Positions 8,575 through 16,688 of a stretch of 55,209 nt of DNA are shown piece after piece. The notes under the pieces were generated by a model, which saw only the letters and a list, made by a program, of their open reading frames with translations, was not told where the DNA came from and made no database searches. The number at the start of each line of letters is the position of its first letter. Within the stretch, counting starts at the first letter, position 1. The translations under genes were made by a program, and so were the position numbers. The DNA comes from Massilia brevitalea (GTDB lineage: Bacteria > Pseudomonadota > Gammaproteobacteria > Burkholderiales > Burkholderiaceae_D), in NCBI RefSeq assembly GCF_030711405.1, contig NZ_JAULSI010000040.1:1-55209 (forward strand), written 5' to 3'.

Positions 8575-10782
8575 TTGGAGTCGATTTCGGCTGTCCCGAT
8601 GCCCGTACCACGCCAGGTCGACCTGGCTAACTGCGCAGAAGAACCCATCCACGTTCCGGGATCGATCCAGCCGCACGGCTTCCTCGTGTTCATGGATGCG
8701 CAGGGCCGTGTCGAAGGCTGGAGCGCGAACGTGCCGGCCGGGCTGCTGGCTGCCCTGCAACTGGGCCGCTCCTATACCGAACTCCCCTTGCCGGCCGCCT
8801 GTGCCGAACTAATCGCCGAATGCGCCGAGGCCCTGGCCGAGGGCGAATGCGCGCCGATGGTGGCGGCCGTGGTGGTCGAGGAGCGCGGCTACGACGCCAT
8901 CGTGCATGGCGCACATGGCCGCATTGTGGCCGAGTTCGAGTCGCGCGACGTGCCGGCCGACGAGGTCGCGCTGTTCGCCGTGCGCGCGCACAGCTCGATC
9001 GAGCGCGTGCGGCGCCAGCGCAGCATCGAGGGCCTGATGGAAACGGCCGTGCGCCAGGTGCGCGACTTCACCGGCTTCGACCGCGTGATGGCCTACCGCT
9101 TCCGCGAAGACGAGAGCGGCGACGTGGTGGCCGAGGCGCGCCGCGACGACCTGGTGGCCTATCTCGGCCAGCGCTATCCCGCAGGCGATATTCCGGCCCA
9201 GGCGCGCCGCCTCTACGTGCTGAACACCCTGCGCATGATCGCCGACATCGGCTACCGGCCGGTGCCGCTGCTGGGCGCGCCGGATGCCGCGCCGCTCGAC
9301 CTGAGCTTCGGCGTGCTGCGCAGCGTCTCGCCGATCCACGTGGAATACCTGCAGAACATGGGCATCCAGGCTTCGATGAGCGTGTCGATCGTCATCAACG
9401 GCCGCCTCTGGGGCCTGCTTGCCTGCCACCACATGACGCCGAAACAGGTGCCGCACGCGCTGCGCATGGCGGCCGACGTGCTGGCCCAGGTGCTGGCTTC
9501 GACCGTGCAAAGCATCGAGGCGCGCGCCGACGCCGAACTGGTGGAGCAATCGGCCACCGTGCGTACGGCCCTGGTCGAGTCGCTGCTGATCGACGAGGAG
9601 CCGCTCGACGCCCTGGCCCACCACGCCGACGCCCTGCTGGCCGCAACCCGCTCGCAGGCGCTGGTGGCGGTCCACAACGGCAAGGTGTTCAGCCATGGCC
9701 CGATCGAGCGCGAGACCGCCGAAGCCATCGTGCGCGCCCTGCCGGCGGACGCCAGCGACATCCTCACGCGCGATGCGCTGGACGAATGGCCGCAAGACGT
9801 GCAAGGCAGCCTGGGCAAGTGGGTCGGCATGCTGGCCCTGCCCTTCGACCCGCCCGGCGGCGGCTTGTGCCTGCTGCTGCGCACCGAACAGATCGAACAC
9901 GTGTCCTGGGGCGGGCGTCCGGAAAAGACGGTGCAGCACGGCCCGCTCGGCGCGCGCCTGACCCCGCGCGGCTCCTTCGATGCCTGGCACGAAACCGTGC
10001 GCGGCCGCTCGCACCCGTGGGAGCTGGCAGTGCTGTCGAATGCGCGCCTGACGCAATCGGAACTGCTGCGCGCCTCGAACGCGCGGCGCGCCCAGACCGA
10101 ATCCACGCGCGCCCAGCTGCTGGCCATGCTCGGGCACGACCTGCGCGACCCGCTGCACTCGATCAACATGGCCGGCACCCTGCTCGAACGCGGCAGCACC
10201 CAGCCGACGCTGGCGCGGCGCATCCAGTCGTCCAGCAACCGCATGCAGCGCCTGATCGGGCAAGTGCTCGACATGAGCCGCATCGACGGCGGCATGGGCC
10301 TGGGCATGGTGCTGGCGCCGCTCGACCTCGCCGCGCTGGCCGAAGACGTGATCGACGAATCGCGCCTGGCCTACCCGACCATCGACTATGCGTTCGCCAG
10401 CCCGGGGCCGGTGTTCGTGCGCGCCGACGGCGGGCGCCTGGCCCAGGTGCTGACCAATTTGCTGAGCAATGCGCGCCACCATGGCGAAGTCGGGCGACCG
10501 ATCGTGGCCAGCCTGGCCATCGACCACGCCTGGGCCGAGCTGACCGTGGCGAATGCCGGCGCGCCGATTGCGCAGGAAGTGGTGGCCTCGATGTTCAAGC
10601 CCTTCAAGCGCACCTCGCTGCACAACCCGCGCAACCGCACCGGCATGGGCCTGGGTCTGTACATCGCGGCCCAGATCGTGCGCGAGCACGAAGGCGAGAT
10701 TTCGTATCGCCACGAAGGCGGCCAGGTGATGTTCAGCGTGCGCCTGCCGCTGGCGGAGATGGAGCGGGCCGGCCCGACCTGA
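8575..10782 (+). CDS. Bacteriophytochrome sensor histidine kinase (BphP)
   Basis: A 735-residue red/far-red light sensor. The TTG start at 8575 is preceded by AAAGGA. Cys20 in LANCAEEPIHVPGSIQPHG sits where biliverdin is covalently bound in BphPs. A PAS domain (to ~115), a GAF domain (~130-310) and a PHY domain (~320-505) follow. The chromophore-contact motif PAGDIPAQARRLY (202-214) keeps the key Asp205, with Gly where most family members have Ser. The HisKA domain has His521 in LLAMLGHDLRDPL, and the HATPase domain ends with a clear G box, GMGLGLYIAAQIV. No heme oxygenase or response regulator gene is adjacent, so biliverdin supply and output partner must be elsewhere. Confidence 0.95.
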   Translation: MESISAVPMPVPRQVDLANCAEEPIHVPGSIQPHGFLVFMDAQGRVEGWSANVPAGLLAALQLGRSYTELPLPAACAELIAECAEALAEGECAPMVAAVVVEERGYDAIVHGAHGRIVAEFESRDVPADEVALFAVRAHSSIERVRRQRSIEGLMETAVRQVRDFTGFDRVMAYRFREDESGDVVAEARRDDLVAYLGQRYPAGDIPAQARRLYVLNTLRMIADIGYRPVPLLGAPDAAPLDLSFGVLRSVSPIHVEYLQNMGIQASMSVSIVINGRLWGLLACHHMTPKQVPHALRMAADVLAQVLASTVQSIEARADAELVEQSATVRTALVESLLIDEEPLDALAHHADALLAATRSQALVAVHNGKVFSHGPIERETAEAIVRALPADASDILTRDALDEWPQDVQGSLGKWVGMLALPFDPPGGGLCLLLRTEQIEHVSWGGRPEKTVQHGPLGARLTPRGSFDAWHETVRGRSHPWELAVLSNARLTQSELLRASNARRAQTESTRAQLLAMLGHDLRDPLHSINMAGTLLERGSTQPTLARRIQSSSNRMQRLIGQVLDMSRIDGGMGLGMVLAPLDLAALAEDVIDESRLAYPTIDYAFASPGPVFVRADGGRLAQVLTNLLSNARHHGEVGRPIVASLAIDHAWAELTVANAGAPIAQEVVASMFKPFKRTSLHNPRNRTGMGLGLYIAAQIVREHEGEISYRHEGGQVMFSVRLPLAEMERAGPT

Positions 10783-10799
10783 GCCCCGGTCTTGCCTTT

Positions 10800-10827
10800 G
10801 TAGGGTGGACACCTGTGTCCACCCTAC
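10800..10827 (+). repeat. REP-like palindrome, copy 5 (diverged centre)
   Basis: GTAGGGTGGACAC ... GTGTCCACCCTAC, a near-perfect palindrome starting ~18 bp after the phytochrome stop codon. Both arms changed in step (GGACAC/GTGTCC) relative to the other copies, so the hairpin is kept. Confidence 0.75.
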
Positions 10828-10920
10828 TCCGACCGACGTCCCCGTCCCCATACGCGCGCTCCTACCGCAGGAGCCCGCTGGCATGTTAGGCTAGCAACAA
10901 CCCTACAGCCCAGTCACTGC

Positions 10921-11529
10921 ATGACCCTCATCAAGTTCATCGAAATCGTGGCAATCCTGGTCGGCGCCTTTTCCGGATTCATCGAAGCACGGCGCAAGCG
11001 CATGGACCTGGTGGGGGTGTTCACCGTCGCTTTCATCGCCGCTTTCGGCGGCGGCACCCTGCGCGACATCCTGCTCGACCGCCGTCCGCTGTTCTGGGTC
11101 ACGCACCAGGAATACGCGATCGCCATCTTCGTACTGGCCCTGATCGCCTCGCCGCTGATCCGCACCCTGCGCCACATCGTCTCGGAACGCCTGATCGTGA
11201 TCGCCGATGCCGTGGGACTGGGCCTGTTCTCGATCGCCGGCACCTCGGCCGCGCTGGACGCGAACATGCCGATCTTCATCGCGTCGATGATGGGCGTGAT
11301 CACGGGGATTTTCGGCGGCGTGCTGCGCGACATCGTCTGCAACGAAGTGCCGATGGTGTTCAGGGACGGCAAACCCTACGCCCTGTGCGCCTTCCTCGGC
11401 AACTGGATGTTCCTGATGATGGGGATCTACACCGACGTCTCGCACGACTTCGCGCTGTGGACCAGCGCACTGTTCATCAGCGCGCTGCGCTTGATTACCT
11501 GGAAGTTCGATATCCAGATGGGGCGCTGA
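10921..11529 (+). CDS. Trimeric intracellular cation (TRIC/UPF0126) channel family protein
   Basis: A 202-residue inner-membrane protein with about six or seven hydrophobic segments arranged as two homologous halves. Each half carries the glycine-rich family signature: FGGGTLRDILLDRRPLFWV near residue 42 and FGGVLRDIVCNEVPMVFR near residue 124. Bacterial TRIC homologues form trimeric potassium-type channels; the physiological role of the proteobacterial forms is not well settled. ATG start at 10921. It is a monocistronic gene between palindromic repeats. Confidence 0.85.
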   Translation: MTLIKFIEIVAILVGAFSGFIEARRKRMDLVGVFTVAFIAAFGGGTLRDILLDRRPLFWVTHQEYAIAIFVLALIASPLIRTLRHIVSERLIVIADAVGLGLFSIAGTSAALDANMPIFIASMMGVITGIFGGVLRDIVCNEVPMVFRDGKPYALCAFLGNWMFLMMGIYTDVSHDFALWTSALFISALRLITWKFDIQMGR

Positions 11530-11588
11530 CCGCGAATCCGGTTTTGTATAACTTGACCTTGCGGGCGGCGTTTCGATACCGCGCCTTT

Positions 11589-11615
11589 GTAGGGTGGGCA
11601 CTTGTGCCCACGCGG
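11589..11615 (+). repeat. REP-like palindrome, copy 6 (left arm of an inverted pair)
   Basis: Starts GTAGGGTGGGCAC and ends TGCCCACGCGG. It is an exact reverse complement, over all 27 positions, of the copy at 11701-11727. Confidence 0.85.
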
Positions 11616-11700
11616 TACGGCATCAATGTGTCGAAACCCGATCTGGTAGACCACATCATGCGGCGTACCGGTCGACGTCGCACGGTGTTCGCCGATGACA

Positions 11701-11727
11701 CCGCGTGGGCACAAGTGCCCACCCTAC
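11701..11727 (-). repeat. REP-like palindrome, copy 7 (right arm of an inverted pair)
   Basis: Starts CCGCGTGGGCAC and ends TGCCCACCCTAC. It is the perfect mate of copy 6, 85 bp away. The pair could form a long cruciform, and it sits between two convergent genes (TRIC channel and P-II), where it may act as a two-way transcript end. Confidence 0.85.
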
Positions 11728-11755
11728 CAAAATCAGAATAATGCGCCGATTGATC

Positions 11756-12094
11756 TTACACCGCGTCCGGCCCGGTCTCGCCGGTGCGGATGCGAATCAC
11801 CTGCTGCACATCCTGCACGAAGATCTTGCCGTCACCGATCTTGCCCGTGCGCGCGGCCTTGATGATGGCGTCGACCACCTGGTCGACAATCGCATCGTCC
11901 ACCACCACTTCGATCTTCACCTTCGGCAAAAAGTCGACCACATACTCCGCGCCGCGATACAGCTCGGTGTGCCCCTTCTGGCGCCCGAAGCCCTTTACTT
12001 CGGTGACGGTCAGGCCGGTGACGTTCACGTCCGCCAGCGCCTCGCGCACTTCGTCGAGTTTGAAGGGTTTGATCACGCAGGTGATCTGTTTCAT
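11756..12094 (-). CDS. Nitrogen regulatory protein P-II (GlnB/GlnK family)
   Basis: A 112-residue signal protein that reads 2-oxoglutarate, ATP/ADP and, through uridylylation, glutamine status, then controls targets such as GlnE, NtrB or AmtB. The start MKQITCVIKPFKLDEVREAL is typical. The T-loop carries the uridylylated tyrosine in KGHTELYRGAEYVVDFLPK, and the C-terminal signature TGKIGDGKIFVQDVQQVIRIRTGE is intact. It lies 28 bp downstream of nadE on the same strand. Linkage of a P-II gene to a glutamine-dependent NAD synthetase fits the known role of P-II proteins in controlling NadE in some bacteria. No amtB is adjacent, so GlnB versus GlnK cannot be decided. Confidence 0.93.
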   Translation of the reverse strand: MKQITCVIKPFKLDEVREALADVNVTGLTVTEVKGFGRQKGHTELYRGAEYVVDFLPKVKIEVVVDDAIVDQVVDAIIKAARTGKIGDGKIFVQDVQQVIRIRTGETGPDAV

Positions 12095-12122
12095 GTCTGC
12101 TCCTTGTTCAACAAATGGGTAT

Positions 12123-14171
12123 TCAGTCGGGAATCTTCGCCAAGTCGTCGAGCCACACCGTGGCCTCGGAATCGCTCGGCGCACGCCAGTCGCCGCGTGG
12201 CGACAGCGAGCCGCCGTTGCCGACCTTCGGCCCGTTCGGCACGCAGCTGCGCTTGAACTGGCTGGTCTTGAAGAAACGCCACAGGAAGATGCCGAGGTTG
12301 CGCTTGATCGCGGCAAGATCGTATTCGTTACGAGAACCGTGTTCGTCCGGCCAGCGGCCTTCGTCCCGCGCGCGCCAGGCCGAATACGCCAGGAAGGCCA
12401 CCTTGGTCGGCGCGAAGCCATAGCGCAGGATGTAGTACAAATTGAAGTCCTGCAGCTCGTACGGTCCGATCACGTTCTCGGTTACCTGGGCCGGCTGGTC
12501 TTCTCCCTCCTTGCCCGGCACCAGCTCGGGGCTGATCTCGGTGCCGAGGATGTTCAGCAGCACCTCGGTGCCGCCGGCCACTACCGATTCGGTCTCGGCC
12601 ACCCAGCGCACCAGGTGCGAGATCAGGGTCTTGGGCACGCTGGCGTTCACGTTGTAGTGCGACATGTGGTCGCCCACGCCATAGGTGCACCAGCCCAGCG
12701 CCAGCTCGGACAAGTCGCCGGTGCCGATCACGATCGCGCCCAGGTGGTTCGCGAGCCGGAACAGGTGATTCGTGCGCTCGCCCGCCTGCACGTTCTCGAA
12801 AGTGACGTCGTACTGCTCCTTCCCTTCCGCGAACGGGTGGTTCAAATCCTTCAGCATCTGGATGCAGCTCGGGCGGATGTCGATTTCCTGGGCCGAGCAG
12901 CCGACCACGCGCATCAAATCGTGCGCCTGCCTCAGGGTGCGCCCGCTGGTGGCGAAGCCCGGCATCGTGTACGCCAGGATGTTCGTGCGCGGCAGGCCGA
13001 GACGGTCCATGGCGGCGGCGCAGACCAGCAGCGCGTGCGTCGAATCGAGCCCGCCCGAGACGCCGATCACCACCTTCTGGATGCCGCTCGAGGACAGGCG
13101 CTGGATCAGGGCCTGCACCTGGATGTTGTAGACCTCGGTGCAGCGCTCGTCGCGCAGGGCGCGGTCGGCCGGCACGTAAGGGAAGCGCTCGATCTCGCGC
13201 TCCAGTGGCAGGGTGCGTTCCAGCGGCAGCGCCAGTTCGAAGCGCTGCACGCGGAATTTACTGACCTCGTCGCCATGGCGGCGCGCCGACTGGGCAAAGG
13301 TGGTGGCGCGCATGCGCTCCTGCGACAGGCGCTCCAAATCAACGTCGGCAAAAATGATGTGCGACTCGTCGAGGAAGCGTTTCGACTCTGCCAGCAGCTC
13401 GCCTTTTTCGTAGATCAGCGACTGGCCATCCCAGGCCATGTCGGTGGTCGATTCGCCGCGGCCGGCCGAGGTGTACAGGTAGGCCGCCATGCAGCGCGCC
13501 GATTGCTGGCTGACCAGCTGATGGCGGTAGGTGCTCTTGCCCACCAAAACGTTCGATGCAGACAAATTCACCAGCACCGTGGCGCCGGCCATCGCCGCGA
13601 ACGAGGACGGCGGCACCGGCACCCAGACGTCTTCGCAGATCTCGACGTGGAAGCGCAGCAGCGGCAAGTTCTCGACCTCGAACACCTGGTTCGCACCAAA
13701 GGGGATCATCTCGCCGAACAGTTCGACGCAATCGACATTCGCGCTGTCGGCGTTCGAGAACTGGCGCGATTCGTAGAACTCGCCGTAGTTCGGCAGGAAG
13801 CTTTTCGGCACCAGGCCGAGCACGCGTCCGTTCGCCACCACGGCCGCACAATTGAACAGCTGGTGATTGACCCGCAGCGGCAGGCCCACTACCATCGCCA
13901 GCGGCAGAGAGCTGGATGCCTCGACCACGGCGGCCAGCGCCGCTTCGCAGGCGTCGAGCAGCGCGCGCTGGTGGAACAGATCTTCGCAGCTGTAGGCCGA
14001 CAGGCCCAGCTCGGGGAAAGCGACCAGCGCCGCGCCTTCGCTTGCTGCCTGGCGCGCCAGCGCGAGGGTCTGCTCGACGTTGTAGGCCGGGTCGGCGATG
14101 CGGCAACGCGGGATGGCAACCGCCACGCGGGCGAACTGGTGCGAGTAGAGGTTATAGAATGGCTTGTTCAT
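12123..14171 (-). CDS. nadE: Glutamine-dependent NAD+ synthetase
   Basis: A 682-residue two-domain enzyme making NAD+ from nicotinic acid adenine dinucleotide, ATP and glutamine. The N-terminal nitrilase-type glutaminase has the expected triad in VAFPELGLSAYSCEDLF (Glu), KSFLPNYGEFYESRQF (Lys) and EICEDVWVPVP (Cys). The C-terminal synthetase domain shows the PP-loop GVSGGLDSTHALLV and later GTGDLSELALGWCTYGVGDHM. ATG 14171 (MNKPFYNLYSH) is preferred over the upstream extension to 14249 because family members start close to this motif. The P-II gene follows 28 bp downstream, so the two probably form an operon. Confidence 0.95.
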   Translation of the reverse strand: MNKPFYNLYSHQFARVAVAIPRCRIADPAYNVEQTLALARQAASEGAALVAFPELGLSAYSCEDLFHQRALLDACEAALAAVVEASSSLPLAMVVGLPLRVNHQLFNCAAVVANGRVLGLVPKSFLPNYGEFYESRQFSNADSANVDCVELFGEMIPFGANQVFEVENLPLLRFHVEICEDVWVPVPPSSFAAMAGATVLVNLSASNVLVGKSTYRHQLVSQQSARCMAAYLYTSAGRGESTTDMAWDGQSLIYEKGELLAESKRFLDESHIIFADVDLERLSQERMRATTFAQSARRHGDEVSKFRVQRFELALPLERTLPLEREIERFPYVPADRALRDERCTEVYNIQVQALIQRLSSSGIQKVVIGVSGGLDSTHALLVCAAAMDRLGLPRTNILAYTMPGFATSGRTLRQAHDLMRVVGCSAQEIDIRPSCIQMLKDLNHPFAEGKEQYDVTFENVQAGERTNHLFRLANHLGAIVIGTGDLSELALGWCTYGVGDHMSHYNVNASVPKTLISHLVRWVAETESVVAGGTEVLLNILGTEISPELVPGKEGEDQPAQVTENVIGPYELQDFNLYYILRYGFAPTKVAFLAYSAWRARDEGRWPDEHGSRNEYDLAAIKRNLGIFLWRFFKTSQFKRSCVPNGPKVGNGGSLSPRGDWRAPSDSEATVWLDDLAKIPD

Positions 14172-14219
14172 CTCGTAGTCTTCCCCTCTCTCGGTTATGG
14201 AAACAGTCTGGACGTCATC

Positions 14220-14510
14220 TTGAACGCCACTTTTAATTATCGCACGCATATCGTTTCATCCTTGTCCGAAATCGGCCAGGCCGCCTGGGATGGCTTGCTG
14301 GCCTTGCAGGGCGAAGCCAACCCCTTCCTGTCGTACGCCTTCCTGCACGCGCTGCACGAATCCGGCAGCGCCTGTCCCGAGACCGGCTGGCAGCCGCAGT
14401 ACATCGCGCTGTACGACGGCGACGAGCTGGCCGCCGCCCTGCCCCTGTACGTGAAGGGCCATTCCTACGGCGAATACGAACAGCTATGTCGCCGCCCGGC
14501 CGGCGTGTGA
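14220..14510 (+). pseudogene. 5' fragment of an acyltransferase-like (peptidogalycan biosynthesis/DUF482) gene, interrupted by the island
   Basis: From the likely TTG start at 14220 the frame encodes a clean N-terminus: VSSLSEIGQAAWDGLLAL, then FLSYAFLHALHESG, ETGWQPQYIALYDGDELAAALPLYVKGHSYGEY. This matches, segment by segment, the N-terminus of the intact protein encoded at 23485-24615 (VDTLVSVPVEAWNAL, VSHQYLHALHTTG, RTGWAPRYLILRRGG, MLLYAKTHSRGEYVFDQSW). After GEY, at about 14477, the match stops where VFD is expected, and the frame runs ten unrelated codons to a stop. The remaining ~280 codons are not found in this window. High GC of the fragment fits the chromosome. Divergent from nadE. 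Confidence 0.85.
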
Positions 14511-14511
14511 C

Positions 14512-14525
14512 TGACCGACCGGTCA
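14512..14525. promoter_or_regulatory. Inverted repeat TGACC-GACC-GGTCA at the junction, operator-like
   Basis: A perfect 5-bp inverted repeat with a 4-bp centre, TGACCGACCGGTCA, 2 bp after the stop of the truncated gene. This form resembles operators of TetR-family regulators such as NemR. It could equally be part of the recombination site. Confidence 0.4.
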
Positions 14526-14573
14526 AAAAACGCATATCTTGATTGGCCTCTGATATTTGGGAAGCCACGTTCC

Positions 14574-14595
14574 CTATCCGGACACGTCCGGATAG
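14574..14595. repeat. Inverted repeat at the element's left end
   Basis: Two perfect 10-bp arms, CTATCCGGAC and GTCCGGATAG, separated by AC. It lies between the junction and the first recombinase gene, in the ~250 bp that hold no gene. A symmetric site with a short centre is what a tyrosine recombinase or a dimeric regulator would bind. Confidence 0.55.
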
Positions 14596-14759
14596 CGGAG
14601 TCAAATACGCGACCATAGCTTTTCAACGATATAGTTCACGAATGTCTTTGCAATCTCATCCTAAAATTTAAGCTAAAAGAATCTAGCTACGGTATTCGTG
14701 ATTACCAGAACTAGGAAATAGCGTACTTTCCGCACCTATGTACTTTTACCCAACTCTTC

Positions 14760-16688
14760 GTGCAGAATCCCTGTATTGCGAAAACAGAGATAGGGTGCAC
14801 CGTGAAGTTAGACTCAACTGGTAATCACAACATTGCCCATCAGTGGACAGACGCACGGGTTCACTTGGTCGCACAGTACAAACGCGGCAAAAAATACACT
14901 TTCCGCCACCCCGAGCTCGACCTTCATTCATTGGGGATAAAGCGCCACGGCTTACTGGAAGCAAGCATCAATGACGCAGAGTGCCCCCTTCCGGTCTCGG
15001 TTGCATATTCTTTCGTCGCTGCAATCCGCAGCATCTCCACAAATCGCGAAAACGCGCGTATTTTGAGCACGCCGCCAGCCGACCTCGCCCGAGCAGATGT
15101 TTTAGTTTTATTCGCCAGAATAGATGAGTACTTCCGCTTAAAAAATATAAAGTCGGCCGCGCCTATAGCCGAGAAGGTACGCAATATATTTCGAGACTGT
15201 CAATCCAACATACGAAACGGCATAGCAGTCTCGCAAGTTGGATATATAACCGCCCTGAAATCGCCAAAGCGCCAGGCAAGGAAAGATATTAGCGACCGAG
15301 TGGATGCAAATGCCGAAACGAAAGAGCTCAAGTTGCCGGTCTCTGCCGATACCACCGATAACATCTTTGAGTTCCCGGGGAATACCGAAGAACACTATCG
15401 GAGGCGCCTCGAACGCATCCTCGCAACTTGCGAATCTATACTTGACGAACATGAATCCATTCAAAAAGTAATCGAAGCAGCGCGCCGCATGCCCATCCCT
15501 CCTTCATTAAGCAAAAGTACAGTCCAAAAGCTTATACATTCCGGGCGGATTGACGAAAAGGTGGCCAATCGAAGAACACCTGAGGAAAAGCTAATAATAG
15601 CTCTCAAAATTATCGACCATTGGAAACTGTATTCTAGCGCACCAGGCAAGGCAAGAGTATATATCGATGGTATTCCAGCCCTAGAAATTCTCAGTGGAGA
15701 TGGTGGGTCACGGACCCGATTTGGTGTATTACTAAGCAGTCACTACCTATCCAGATTCGCACTAACGGCTTGCTTCATTATTCTTTTACGTTATACGCAA
15801 TGGAACAGTGACACGTTGCAGGCACTGACTGTAGCCGGGATTAAGCAAACACCATTCGGATACCAGTTGGATTCATTCAAGGCGAAAACGGAGCAATTCC
15901 AAACAGACGAGGTTTTGTCGGACGACTCGACTATTCATATCGAAGAGAAAGCAGCTGTAAGAGCAATCGAAATGCTTCTGTGGCACAACTCTGCAGTCGA
16001 CAAATATGCGTTACGGCGAAACGAATCCGCTTTCGTTTCGATGAAGCTTTCGTACAGACAGAAATTGGAGTTCGACGTCTTTTTGCATGGCAAACATTTC
16101 CACGAGTTCACCTCGACTTGGAATCTACCCAAATTTACGGCTAGCGACATACGTCCCCAAGCAACACGTTACGAATATCTGAAGAGCGGGGGCGACATAG
16201 CCTCACAACAAGCTAAGCTTCACCATGCGAGTGCTGCAACCACAGCGCATTACATAGGCGGAGTAGAAATCGCTCGCAACGAATCGAATATAAAAAGATA
16301 CAGTGAGATGCTCGCGAAAGCCATTCTCTACATCACAAAACGCAAGGATATTGACGCCACGACAGATGACCAGGACGCGAAGACCATTCGCGCAATGCTA
16401 GCTCCTCCATCACGCTTCTCATCGAACGAAGACTCGTATTTAATCGATACCTGGTTGCAAAATCCTACTGAAAACAGAATTCCAATCGGACCTGCTGAGG
16501 TAGAACTCTGCGTCTATCAGCGTGCATATTACATGAAAAATATGCGCAATCTCCGTCTTGCGAACCCTGAGCGATTTAGAAAATCCGAGCTTCCCCGCAT
16601 TTTAGTTTGCATTGCACTTTACAGGCTTATCAACGAGGGGCCCTTTCGGCGAACTGTGCAAGTTCTCGAGGAGAAAATAAATGCGTAG
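14760..16688 (+). CDS. Large divergent tyrosine-recombinase-like protein (gene A of the recombinase operon)
   Basis: A 642-residue protein, or 628 if the in-frame GTG at 14802 is used; no strong ribosome site decides. Residues ~330-505 look like a tyrosine-recombinase catalytic domain: FTASDIRPQATRYEYLKSGG ... LHHASAATTAHYIGG matches the HxxR...LGH...Y region. It keeps Arg465, His489 and Tyr498, with the usual nine-residue spacing between the last two. But the first His of HxxR is Ser462, and the box I arginine seems replaced (TQWNSDTLQAL, Asn349). It may therefore be an accessory or regulatory recombinase. The N-terminal half is not recognised. It overlaps the next gene by 8 bp. Confidence 0.7.
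   Translation: MQNPCIAKTEIGCTVKLDSTGNHNIAHQWTDARVHLVAQYKRGKKYTFRHPELDLHSLGIKRHGLLEASINDAECPLPVSVAYSFVAAIRSISTNRENARILSTPPADLARADVLVLFARIDEYFRLKNIKSAAPIAEKVRNIFRDCQSNIRNGIAVSQVGYITALKSPKRQARKDISDRVDANAETKELKLPVSADTTDNIFEFPGNTEEHYRRRLERILATCESILDEHESIQKVIEAARRMPIPPSLSKSTVQKLIHSGRIDEKVANRRTPEEKLIIALKIIDHWKLYSSAPGKARVYIDGIPALEILSGDGGSRTRFGVLLSSHYLSRFALTACFIILLRYTQWNSDTLQALTVAGIKQTPFGYQLDSFKAKTEQFQTDEVLSDDSTIHIEEKAAVRAIEMLLWHNSAVDKYALRRNESAFVSMKLSYRQKLEFDVFLHGKHFHEFTSTWNLPKFTASDIRPQATRYEYLKSGGDIASQQAKLHHASAATTAHYIGGVEIARNESNIKRYSEMLAKAILYITKRKDIDATTDDQDAKTIRAMLAPPSRFSSNEDSYLIDTWLQNPTENRIPIGPAEVELCVYQRAYYMKNMRNLRLANPERFRKSELPRILVCIALYRLINEGPFRRTVQVLEEKINA

Noticed and set aside
8809..10884. Long frames of ~690 codons on both strands over the phytochrome gene
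   Set aside because: Low-complexity Arg/His-rich translations created by high GC3; the phytochrome frame explains the region.
11784..14510. 908-codon plus-strand frame opposite glnB/nadE
   Set aside because: Only its last ~96 codons (from 14220) are real, as the acyltransferase fragment. The rest is antisense to P-II and nadE.
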